64,000 nucleotides of DNA from Bacteroidota bacterium (lineage in GTDB: Bacteria; Bacteroidota; Bacteroidia; 2-12-FULL-35-15), in contig JADJHE010000010.1 in NCBI GenBank assembly GCA_016707685.1, forward strand, positions 1-64,000, given 5' to 3'. Numbering within the stretch: the stretch's first letter is position 1; the number at the start of each line of letters is the position of its first letter. Positions 37,389 to 46,743 of the stretch are shown here, in pieces. Made by a program: the position numbers and the translations under genes. The notes beneath the pieces were generated by a model that saw nothing but the letters and a program-made list of their open reading frames with translations, was not told the DNA's origin and made no database searches.

Positions 37389-38702
37389 CTAACGCCCTCT
37401 TGAAAAACCCAATTTACCAGCATTTAGAGCATAAGCAGTAACATCACCGGCATCATTGTAAGTAGGTTCAACATTAATGTCTTTTCCTGTTATTTTACTG
37501 ATTCCTTTAGCTACAATCTGGGCTAAATCCCAGCCACTCATCTTTTTCATTTTATCGTTTTTCTTTTGACTATTCAAAACTGTTTCATCCAATGCTTTCT
37601 CTTTAATCTTTGCAACAGCCATTTCTTTTAACGACATGTAATCATCTGGTTTAGAAGACTCTGTTAAAGCAAATGATTGTGTGTTTTAGATGTCGATAAA
37701 TTATTTTCAACTGATTGTTTTTGATTGTTTTTTTTGCTCTTTATCAGGCACAATCGTATTCGCTGCAATAGGATTTTCAAGTTGATTCTCTTGTTTAGAA
37801 GGAACAATTACAGATTCTTTTTTTGAATCATTTTGTTTTTTAGAAATCGTATTTTTTTTCAAAATCACACGATCAGTATTCTTCGCTGCAACAACATCCT
37901 TTTCTTGATTCAAATCAATATCATCAGAAACCACATCTTTACTATTGTTAGCAATCGGAGTTATTTCAGATGTGTTTTTTGTGGCATATTTAGGTTCAAC
38001 AGACTCGTTATTAAAAATTGAAAACAAACCAAATAACAACAAAATGGCGGCAGCTGCCGAAACATAATAATAGAATGGAATCGCCTTTCTAGATGTTCTT
38101 TTCAACTCATCTTTATCAGTATAAACGACATCAGCATCAGCAGAAAGTACTGTTTTCTTGTACAGTTCAAATTCACTCGCTAATCTTGCGTCAGTATGTA
38201 GTTGCGACTGAAATAATAATTGTTCTTGTGCCGACAAAACACCTTCTATACTAGCAATCATCAACTCATCTATATCAGAAGATTCTTTGCTAGCAAAAAC
38301 AAAAGGAATTTCTTTCAATCGTGCTTTATTTTCAAAAACAAGGGATGAATCTGCGCTTAACTTTGTCTTTCTAAACAACTCTAAGTCGGCACTTAAACGG
38401 GGATATTGTTTGATATAATTATGAAGTAATACTTTCTCAGTAGATGTAATAACTCCTTCTACATCTTTAATAAAGTACTCATCTATATTTTTCTGATTAA
38501 CTTCTTTTTTTAAAACATCTTTATTTTCAAAATAAGGTGTTGAATAGTCTTCTAATGTGACATTTTCAAAACTTTCAAATTCTTCCCTCAATTCAGGATG
38601 CTGTTCAACAAACAATAGCAAGTCAGCCACCTCCTGAGGTGTTAAATTCCCTTCGTGGTAATCAAGGAAATAAGCTTCGGAATTATTTGGGTTGATAGTC
38701 AT
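37389..38702 (-). CDS. Membrane protein paired with an ECF sigma factor, three N-terminal tandem repeats (frameshifted)
   Basis: Two open frames on the same strand (38702-37707 and 37637-37389) appear to be one protein of about 435 residues; the break lies in A/T-rich sequence at about 37640-37730, and the joined text reads SFALTESSKPDDYMSLKEM. The N-terminal cytoplasmic part holds three tandem 60-residue repeats (beginning YFLDYHEGNLT, YFIKDVEGVIT and LMIASIEGVLS). One transmembrane helix follows (YYVSAAAAILLLFGLF), then a lysine-rich linker and a C-terminal soluble domain ending GKLGFSRGR. It starts directly after the sigma stop. Placement suggests an anti-sigma role; not proven. Confidence 0.75.
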
Positions 38703-39188
38703 TTATATAACATTTTCTAATGCACCTAAGTAGTTTTTCAAGAAGCCTCTTGCTCTAAAAATATAAACTTTTACTTGTGATTCATTCAAACCAGTAATCT
38801 CACCAATCTCCGCATAATTATATCCTTCATAGTCTCTTAATAGAATAACAGAGCGTTGAATTTCTGGTAACTTATTTAAAGCCTCATTTAATATTTCTTT
38901 TAAATCGCTGTATTGTCGGTTATGACTCAAGCTATACATATTCGCTTCGGTCATATCTCCTTGCTTCTTATCTCTTCTAATACGATCTATCATCGTGCGA
39001 TAAGCGGTGGTAAACATATAAGACTTTGCATTGGTGCTTTCAACTTCCGATACCTTCATCCATAATTTTTCATAGGTATCCTGCACAATATCGCGCGCCT
39101 TCTCTTCATCCTTAACATTCTTAAGAATGAAACGATAAAGATTATCGGCATATAAATCAACGCATTTATTGAATTCGTCCGCGGTCAT
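38703..39188 (-). CDS. ECF-type RNA polymerase sigma factor
   Basis: 161 residues, with region 2 (FILKNVKDEEKARDIVQDTYEKLW and YMFTTAYRTMIDRIRRDKK) and region 4 (LPEIQRSVILLRDYEGYNYAEIGEITG, followed by the DNA-contact helix ESQVKVYIFRARGF). The linker between the two is short, as in ECF sigma factors. It directly precedes the membrane protein likely to regulate it. Its upstream sequence contains an ECF-type promoter with the AAC...CGTC pattern, which suggests it drives its own expression. The inducing stress is unknown. Confidence 0.93.
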   Translation of the reverse strand: MTADEFNKCVDLYADNLYRFILKNVKDEEKARDIVQDTYEKLWMKVSEVESTNAKSYMFTTAYRTMIDRIRRDKKQGDMTEANMYSLSHNRQYSDLKEILNEALNKLPEIQRSVILLRDYEGYNYAEIGEITGLNESQVKVYIFRARGFLKNYLGALENVI

Positions 39189-39219
39189 TTTGTAGCTTTT
39201 TGTGCGATTTTTAAGGTAA

Positions 39220-39246
39220 GACGATTACCCTTACTGAAAGTTACAG
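39220..39246 (-). promoter_or_regulatory. ECF-type promoter, likely self-regulated, with an inverted repeat
   Basis: On the minus strand CTGTAAC, 16 bases, then CGTC. The spacing is that of ECF promoters and lies about 30 bases before the sigma start. Over the -10 region is a small inverted repeat (AAGGTAA-GACGA-TTACC on the + strand). Confidence 0.6.
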
Positions 39247-39275
39247 CAAAAAAAAATTTTCTGAAATTAATATAA

Positions 39276-42104
39276 CTAATGCGCTTCCAGCCAGTTATGG
39301 CCAGTTCCCAAACCAATTTCCATAGGAACTTTCATAGTTGGCATAGCCGTTTTCATACGGTGTGAAACAATGTGCTTTACAACATCCATTTCTTCGTGCC
39401 AAACATCAAATACCAATTCATCATGAACTTGAAGTAACATTTTTGATTTTAAGTTTTGGGTTTTAAAGTCGTTATGAATGTTAATCATTGCAATTTTAAT
39501 CATATCGGCTGCACTACCTTGAATGGGTGCATTGATAGCATTTCGTTCGGCAAAACCACGCACAGTATGGTTACTCGAGTTAATATCACGTAAATAACGT
39601 CTACGTCCCATAATCGTTTCTACATACCCTTTCTCTTTTGCTAATTCAATGCTATCATCCATGTAGGTTTTGATTCCAGGATATTTTTGAAAATAATTTT
39701 CGATAATGGCTGCAGCTTCTTTACGAGGAATATTTAAGCGTTCCGACAGACCAAATGCAGAAATACCGTAAATGATACCAAAATTGACCATCTTCGCATT
39801 TCTACGCATATCCGATGTTACCTCTTCGAGGTATACATTATACACTTTTGCAGCTGTTGCAGCATGAATATCTAATCCTTGTTGAAAGGCTTCAATCATT
39901 CCTGGATCTCCACTTAATTCAGCAATGATGCGTAATTCAATTTGTGAATAATCGGCAGAAAGAAGTGTATAGTTCTCACCTCGAGGAATAAATGCTTTGC
40001 GTATTTCACGTCCACGTTCGGTACGAATAGGTATGTTTTGTAAATTCGGATTATCAGAACTTAAACGACCTGTTACAGCTACTACTTGATTAAAAGGATG
40101 TATGAATTCGGTGAGTCGTTGGATTAACCAAAAGTGGAAGTGTATCTACATACGTATTTTTCAATTTCACCAATTCGCGGTAATCTAAAATTTTACCCAC
40201 AATCTCATGTTTTCCAACCAATTTTACCAACACCTCTTCACCAGTAGCATACTGTCCCGTTTTTGTTTTCTTCGGTTTCTCTGCAATCTGTAAAACTTCA
40301 AACAATACATCACCAACTTGTTTAGGTGACGATACATTAAACGGAGTACCTGCTAACTTTTGAATTTCTGCTTCAACATGCGTTATGTCCTTTTCAAGTG
40401 TAAGCGATAGTTCTTTTAAAGCCGCTTTATCTAACATAATGCCTTCAGCTTCCATGTCGGCCAAAACAGGTATTAATGGAATCTCAATTTCTTCAAACAA
40501 TTTTTTTGTATGTGTATCATTCAACATGGGTTCGAACACATTCTTTAGCTGAAGTGTGATGTCGGCATCTTCGGCAGCATATTCTTTTATTTGTTCGATT
40601 TCAACCGAGCGCATGCTCAATTGATCTTTCCCTTTTTTGCCTATTAATGTTTCGATAGAAACAGGAGAATAATTCAAATACGTTTCTGCCAAAACATTCA
40701 TATTATGACGCATATCGGGCTGAATAAGAAAATGCGCAATCATGGTATCAAACAAATGTCCCTTTAACTCATCACCATATTCTTTTAAAACCAATAAATC
40801 GTATTTAATGTTCTGACCAATTTTCAGATTGGCTGAATTTTCAAAAAGGGTTTAAATTCATTTACTAATTGCTGTGCTTCTTCTCTATTTTCAGAAACAG
40901 GAATGTAATAAGCTTCATTCGGTTTGTACGAAAAAGAAATGCCTACCAATTCAGCGATGTGTGCATCCAAACCAGTTGTTTCCGTATCAAAACAAACTGC
41001 TTTTTGACTTAACAAATCAGTTAATAATGTGGCTCTTTTTTCTTTTGTATCAACCAAATGATAAGTATGATTAATTTCTGAAATTGTTTTAAAATTTTTC
41101 ACCTCCTCAACAGTTTCTTCAACAACAACATTATCATCTCCCACAGCAAACAAATCAGTTTGATTTGGATTTATTTTTTTAACTGCTTTTGTTTTTTCTG
41201 GCTCCGGACTACTAACCGTAATATCTTCACCAATAACCTGCTGTGCTAAACGTCTAAATTCTAATTCGGTGAATAACTCGCGTAAAGCCTCTTTATCGGG
41301 CTCTTCCATGATTAATGTTTTTTCATCAAACTCAATGGGTACATCACAAATGATAGTCGCTAATCGTTTCGATTGAATCGCCATCTCTTTATTCAACTCC
41401 ACTTTTTCTTTTAATTTCCCTTTTAGCTTATCGGTATTTTGCAATAAATTCTCGATGGAACCAAAATCTTTAATGAGTTGAATAGCTGTTTTCTCCCCAA
41501 CACCGGGTATTCCGGGTATATTATCTACTTTATCGCCCATCAAACCAAGAATATCAATCAATTGATTTACATTTTCGATTTCCCATTTTTTGCAAATTTC
41601 TGCAGGTCCAAGCACCTCAGCGCCATTGCCCATACGAGCAGGTTTGTAGATAAAAATATTCTCCGAAACAAGCTGTCCGTAATCTTTATCAGGAGTCATC
41701 ATGTAGGTTACATAACCATGTTGCTCTGCCTTTTTAGCCAATGTGCCAATTACATCATCTGCTTCGTAACCATTCGAATACAAAACCGGAATATGAAAGC
41801 CTGTGATTAATTTTTTGATATAAGGAATAGCTGTACGCAAATCTTCTGGCATCTCTTCGCGGTTTGCTTTGTATTCGGCAAACTCGATATGACGAACAGT
41901 TGGTTCAGATGTGTCAAATACTACAGCAATGTGTGTGGGCTTCTCTTTCTTTAGAACTTCTAGTAACGTATTTGTAAAACCAAGAATGGCCGATGTATTT
42001 AATCCTTTAGAATTAACACGGTGATTGTTGCTAAAAGCAAAATAAGCACGGTAAATAAGTGCAAATGCATCGAGCAAAAAAAGTTTTTTGGGGTTTTCTG
42101 ACAT
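39276..42104 (-). CDS. polA: DNA polymerase I, split by two homopolymer frameshifts
   Basis: About 942 residues when joined, normal for PolA. The three parts are the 5' nuclease (LLDAFALIYRAYFAF, GYEADDVIGTLA, DKDYGQL), the 3'-5' exonuclease with DTETTGLDAH and YAAEDADIT, and the polymerase with DYSQIELRIIAELSGD, MVNFGIIYGISAFGLSERL and LLQVHDELVFDV. The breaks are at the A run 40843-40847 (one base short) and at 40092-40095 (one base extra). The exonuclease active-site acids are present, so proofreading should be active, unlike in Bacillus and Thermus homologues. Essential in repair and Okazaki fragment processing. Confidence 0.95.
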
Positions 42105-42180
42105 AAAATTTTCTTCTATTTAAGTTTATAAAAATAGCCGAAAAAATGATGCTAAAAAGAATGGGTTATCAACAAAAAAA

Positions 42181-42684
42181 TTAATCTGCTTTACGAATGG
42201 CATAAATTAATTCATCTTGAAATTCGCCATTTTTAAACAGTGTTTTACTTAAACGAGCTTCCAATTTAAATCCCGCTTTTTCCAAAACTTTTTGTGAAGC
42301 ATAATTAGAACCAAATGGACGAGCAAAAATACGATTGATATCGAAGGTTTTAAAACCATACTCAACCATTTGGGGAATTGCTTTTGAAATAATTCCATTG
42401 CCCCAAAAAGGTTCTGCCAACCAATAGCCCAGTTCAGCATTTTTACATTGAATATCCTCTTGAGGATGTATTCCAATGCCTCCGACTAATTCATCGTTAA
42501 TAGTAATGGCCATTACATGTGCTGGAGTATTACTCATTGCAAACTGAATAAAATTCAGTCCATGTTCTTTTGTATAGGGATAAGCAAATTTATTGGTAAG
42601 ATTTGCTGCAATTTTCGGATTGTTAGCAAATTTCACAAGGTTGTCGATATCCGTTTCTTTGATTGGTCGTAGTTTAAAATCCAT
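42181..42684 (-). CDS. GNAT-family N-acetyltransferase
   Basis: A 167-residue GNAT protein of the RimJ/RimL-like type. MDFKLRPIKETDIDNLVKFANNP begins it; the acetyl-CoA-binding stretch appears as IGIHPQEDIQCKNAELGYWLAEPFWGNGIISKAI, and the C-terminal SNYASQKVLEKAGFKLEA is typical. It acetylates an unknown small molecule or protein N-terminus. It stands alone between polA and a terminator. Confidence 0.9.
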   Translation of the reverse strand: MDFKLRPIKETDIDNLVKFANNPKIAANLTNKFAYPYTKEHGLNFIQFAMSNTPAHVMAITINDELVGGIGIHPQEDIQCKNAELGYWLAEPFWGNGIISKAIPQMVEYGFKTFDINRIFARPFGSNYASQKVLEKAGFKLEARLSKTLFKNGEFQDELIYAIRKAD

Positions 42685-42701
42685 TTTATTTCCTAAATAA
42701 A

Positions 42702-42728
42702 AAAGCCTTACAATAACTGCAAGGCTTT
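42702..42728 (-). terminator. Terminator of the DUF4412 gene pair
   Basis: Inverted repeat AAAGCCTT/AAGGCTTT, with a U tract on the minus strand; lies between the DUF4412 gene and the acetyltransferase. Confidence 0.7.
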
Positions 42729-42749
42729 AAATAATACATGTTTTATTAA

Positions 42750-43430
42750 TTATTTACTACCCATTTTCATCATTGCTTTTTGCAATTCTTCCATGGTTGT
42801 TTCGGTGTAGCCATCTTTTGATATTTCAAACTTAGTATCAGCAATGGATTCCTTACTTACTTTAGTTGCAGTAAATTGCATTTTCATTCCTTTTTGATTG
42901 ATCACATATTCAAGGGGAAATCCTTTTAATCCTTTATAAACACTTTTTACATCACTAGTAGGTATTTCTTCTGTATAAAAAACATTTAACGTTTCTTCTT
43001 TTCCTTCTTTCGTTTTAATGGTTACTTCCGCTTTTTTGCATTTATATCCAGCAACCTCTTTTGTTTCATCGGTATATTTAATTTTCATTTCGGGAGCAGC
43101 GGCTTCTTCTTTTTTCAAATCAGCTTCTGTCATCTTAATCAAATATTTCATACCCATAATATCCATGTATGTTGATACTGTTTTTGTTTTTGCATCAGAA
43201 ATAGAGATGGTGCTTTGCATGGGCATATTCATATCCATTCTTCGTTTATCTCCTTTAATATAGCTGACAGCTTCTGAACCTTTAAACATTGCTAAGGCTT
43301 CAGGAGGCAATCCCGAACCTTCGAATGAAATAGAATAAGTAACAGAACCTTCAAATGAAGTTGCTGTATTAAAACTTAGCACAATTGCACTTAAGGCAAT
43401 AAGAAAACTTGCTGCGATTATTTTTTTCAT
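42750..43430 (-). CDS. DUF4412-type exported protein
   Basis: A 226-residue protein with a signal peptide (MKKIIAASFLIALSAIVLSFNTA). It has the DUF4412 plan: FEGSVTYSISFEG, a methionine-rich middle (RRMDMNMPMQSTISI), TKEVAGYKCKKAEVTIKT and FYTEEIP, then GFPLEYVINQKGMKMQFTATKV. Function of the family is unknown. It is a paralogue of the lipoprotein directly upstream (gap of 17 bases), so the pair probably arose by tandem duplication. Periplasmic. Confidence 0.85.
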   Translation of the reverse strand: MKKIIAASFLIALSAIVLSFNTATSFEGSVTYSISFEGSGLPPEALAMFKGSEAVSYIKGDKRRMDMNMPMQSTISISDAKTKTVSTYMDIMGMKYLIKMTEADLKKEEAAAPEMKIKYTDETKEVAGYKCKKAEVTIKTKEGKEETLNVFYTEEIPTSDVKSVYKGLKGFPLEYVINQKGMKMQFTATKVSKESIADTKFEISKDGYTETTMEELQKAMMKMGSK

Positions 43431-43447
43431 TCTGTAATTTTTAATGG

Positions 43448-44125
43448 TTATTGTAATCCTTCAAACAATTCGTTCATCTCTTCTTGAGAAATTGCTTTGT
43501 AATCGGTAGGTAATTCAAATGTAGTATCATCAACTTCCTCGGGCTTAACAATCTTAGCAGTAAATCTCATTTCTAATCCAAATTTTTTCAATTGATATTC
43601 CATAAGCACTCCATCGATTGCGCTATATGGATTTGTAAAGTTGGGCATTTTGATATCTAATTCGTTTGTATAATAAATATCGAATTCTGTCGCATACTCA
43701 TCCTTTAGCTTTACGTGTGCTTTTGTACAATTGTAACCTGCAATAATTTTCGTTTCTTTGGTAGGAATGATTTCCATTGCATACAATGCATTCTCATCTT
43801 TTATTTCTTTTTCATTTTGAACCAACGAAAACTTTTTATTTAAAAGTTTTACCAATTGCGTTAAACTCTTCTTTTCAGGATTTGAAATAAATGAAGTGGT
43901 GAATAATCCCATTCCTGCGCTCATTTCGGCAGCAGAATAATTATTTTTAAATTTAATAATCATTTTGTTTGGGGCTAAACTAGCCATTGGATTAGACTCG
44001 TCTACTACTTTTGCATCGTATTCAATAACACCTTCTGAAATGAATTTTTCATCCGTATTACCACAACTTGCTAAGAATAAAATATATAAACAACCTACGA
44101 ATAGGTGTAAAAAACGTTTTTTCAT
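43448..44125 (-). CDS. DUF4412-like lipoprotein, paralogue of its neighbour
   Basis: A 225-residue protein with a lipoprotein signal (LHLFVGCLYILFLASCGN; lipobox Cys near residue 21). The layout repeats that of the downstream gene: a glycine/methionine stretch, TKIIAGYNCTKAHVKLK, FDIYYTNEL, and VLMEYQLKKFGLEMRFTAKIVKPEEVDDTTFE. The shared blocks show a duplication. The lipobox on this copy and not on the other suggests separate destinations: membrane-anchored against periplasmic. Function unknown. Confidence 0.85.
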   Translation of the reverse strand: MKKRFLHLFVGCLYILFLASCGNTDEKFISEGVIEYDAKVVDESNPMASLAPNKMIIKFKNNYSAAEMSAGMGLFTTSFISNPEKKSLTQLVKLLNKKFSLVQNEKEIKDENALYAMEIIPTKETKIIAGYNCTKAHVKLKDEYATEFDIYYTNELDIKMPNFTNPYSAIDGVLMEYQLKKFGLEMRFTAKIVKPEEVDDTTFELPTDYKAISQEEMNELFEGLQ

Positions 44126-44227
44126 TGAATAAGATTAGAGTAGTTTTCCTTAAAAAACTTACCAAACTTAGCAAATTTTTCGATTAAAGCTCCAAGCGAA
44201 CCGATAAATTATTAACATTTATCGTCC

Positions 44228-45626
44228 TTAGTAACCCAAGGTTTTTAACATGGATTTAAAACTCTGCTCTTTAGCAAATAAACGAGTACTAATCTCTCCA
44301 TCTTCATCCCTATCAATAATAACGTGTTTAGGAGCAGGGATCAAGCAATGTTGAATACCGCCATAACCTCCCAACGATTCTTGATAAGCGCCTGTATGGA
44401 AAAAACCCAATGTATTGTAAATCCTTTTGTTTATCGTTTACGATAGGCATGTACACCTGATTTAGATGTGATTCTGCATTGTAATAATCCTCACTATCGC
44501 AGGTTAAACCACCTAAATTCACGCGTTCATACTCTTTATCCCAATTATTGATAGCTAATAAGATAAATTTCTGTTTAATACCCCAAGTATCGGGCAATGT
44601 GGTAATAAAAGAGCTATCAATCATGTACCAAAGCTCATTATCATTTTGTTTTTTCACATCTACAATAGAATACAATGCAGCACCACTTTCCCCTACTGTA
44701 TAACTACCAAATTCAGTAAAAATATGTGGTTCATCCACTTCGCGCTCATCGCAGATATTTTTGATTTTTTGGATGATTTCATCTGCCATGTAACTATAAT
44801 CATAGTTAAAACCAAGGGATGTACGAATAGGGAAACCACCACCAATATCCAATGAATCAAGCGTAGGGCAAACTTTTTTCAGATCGCAATACACATTAAT
44901 GCATTTTGTCAGTTCACTCCAGTAATAAGTAGTATCCTTTATCCCTGTGTTGATAAAGAAATGGAGCATTTTTAACTCGCATTTGTTGCTATTTTTAATA
45001 TTTGTATTGTAATAATCGATGATATCGGCCTGACGAATACCTAAACGGGATGTATAAAACTCAAACTTAGGCTCTTCATCCGTTGCCACACGAATACCTA
45101 CCTTAAATTTCTTTTTGCAAAGCTTTTCCAAGGCAGGAAGCTCTTTTTTGTTATCTAAAATAGGGATTGCGTTTACAAAACCATCATTTACCAACTCACT
45201 GATATACTTTAAATAAGTTGGGCGCTTATAACCATTATTGATGATATAGGTTTCTTTTGAAATTCGACCATTTTTATGTAATTCACGAACCAAAGGCACA
45301 TCAAAAGCCGAAGAAGTCTCCAAATGAATATCATTTTTTAAGGCTTCTTCCAATACAAAATGAAAATGAGAACTCTTGGTACAATAACAATATGTATATT
45401 TGCCTTTATAATCGGCTCTTGCCATTGCCACATTGAATAATTTTTTGGCTTTTTGGATTTGAGAGCTTATTTTTGGTAAATAACTAATTTTTAGTGGAGT
45501 ACCGTATTTTTTGATAATATCCATCAAAGGAATATCATTAAAATAGAGTTCATCGTCTATTACATTAAAACCTTCTTGAGGAAAATCAAAGGTTTGCTCT
45601 ATTAAATCGCGGTATTTATCATCCAT
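44228..45626 (-). CDS. speA: Arginine decarboxylase, Bacteroidota type (one frameshift)
   Basis: PLP-dependent, alanine-racemase-fold decarboxylase (arginine to agmatine). About 465 residues after removing one extra C at 44406-44408, which joins LQYIGFF to HTGAYQESLGGYGG. The PLP-lysine region is YCYCTKSSHFHF. Other blocks: LETSSAFDVPLV, FEFYTSRLGIRQ, LDIGGGFPI and GGLTCDSEDYYN, followed by HCLIPAPKHVIIDRD, which match the arginine decarboxylases of Flavobacteria and relatives. It is divergent from the arginase gene. Leads toward polyamines. No agmatinase or agmatine deiminase is in the window. Confidence 0.92.
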
Positions 45627-45775
45627 TTTGAAAAAGAATTAGTTAATTAAAAAATAGTTTACAAATGTAAGTAACTTACTTTGATATTTTTCATTCAATG
45701 TAAGTAATTTAAATATTAACACTTCGTTAAAACTAAGACAATTAGTACATGAAATGAAGTAAAAAAACAAAAAAC

Positions 45776-46720
45776 ATGAAAACATTAAAATTTATTGAAG
45801 TAAAATCGGAGATTGGAGCTGGTACACGTGGTGCTAGCATGGGTGTAGATGCCATTAAAATAGCGGCACTCGATTACGGAAGTAATATGTTTAAACAAAT
45901 TGAATCGGTTGAAATCAAAACAGAAAATCAACTACTTTTTGAGGCAGCAAAGACTCCTTATGCTAAAAGAATTAGCGGTGTATTAGCTATTTACGAACGA
46001 TTGGCAAACACTGTTTCTCAAACATTGAAAAAAAACCAGCTACCAATTGTTTTGGCAGGCGATCATAGCACAGCAGGCGGAACAATAGCTGGCATTAAAG
46101 CCGCGTTTCCAAAAGCAAAACTTGGTGTTATCTGGATTGATGCGCATGCTGATATCCATAGCCCATACACATCTCCTTCTGGTAATTTACATGGAATGCC
46201 AATTGCCGCTTCATTGAATGAAGACAATGCTTCTAATCGTGTAAATAAACCCGACAAAGAAACCATTGATATGTGGAATAAACTTAAAAAAGTGGGTGGC
46301 ATCTCTCCTAAAATAACTTATAACGACATTGTTTACATTGGAGTGCGTGATATGGAGCCAGAAGAAACTTACTTGCTTAAGAAACACAAAGTGAAATTGT
46401 TTACTACCAATGAGGTGAAAAGAAATGGAGTTGAGAAGATTGCTCGTGATACTCTAGCTCATTTAAGCAGTTGTACACATATCTACATTTCATTTGATGT
46501 AGATAGTATGGATTCATCTATTTCAAAAGGAACTGGGACGCCTGTTCGAAATGGTATTACGGAAAAAGAAGCGGGTAGTTTATTAGTTCGCTTGGTACAA
46601 AACGAAAAAGTGTGCTGTTTTGAAATTTGCGAAGTAAATCCAACGCTTGATAGCGAAAACCTAATGGCAGAAAACACTTTTGAAATTCTTCAAAAAGTGG
46701 TTAGTCAGTTTACATTTTAA
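45776..46720 (+). CDS. rocF: Arginase
   Basis: Mn-dependent hydrolase (arginine to ornithine and urea), 314 residues. Metal ligands: His97 in AGDHSTAGG, Asp122, His124 and Asp126 in IDAHADIHSP, and the aspartates of SFDVDSMD. The block SPSGNLHGMP is arginase-type; agmatinase has HGT at this position. It reads away from the arginine decarboxylase, with argS 23 bases downstream, so arginine use and loading onto tRNA are encoded together. Substrate choice is an inference from the motif. Confidence 0.85.
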   Translation: MKTLKFIEVKSEIGAGTRGASMGVDAIKIAALDYGSNMFKQIESVEIKTENQLLFEAAKTPYAKRISGVLAIYERLANTVSQTLKKNQLPIVLAGDHSTAGGTIAGIKAAFPKAKLGVIWIDAHADIHSPYTSPSGNLHGMPIAASLNEDNASNRVNKPDKETIDMWNKLKKVGGISPKITYNDIVYIGVRDMEPEETYLLKKHKVKLFTTNEVKRNGVEKIARDTLAHLSSCTHIYISFDVDSMDSSISKGTGTPVRNGITEKEAGSLLVRLVQNEKVCCFEICEVNPTLDSENLMAENTFEILQKVVSQFTF

Positions 46721-46743
46721 TATTTGATTGAGAATAGATACGT

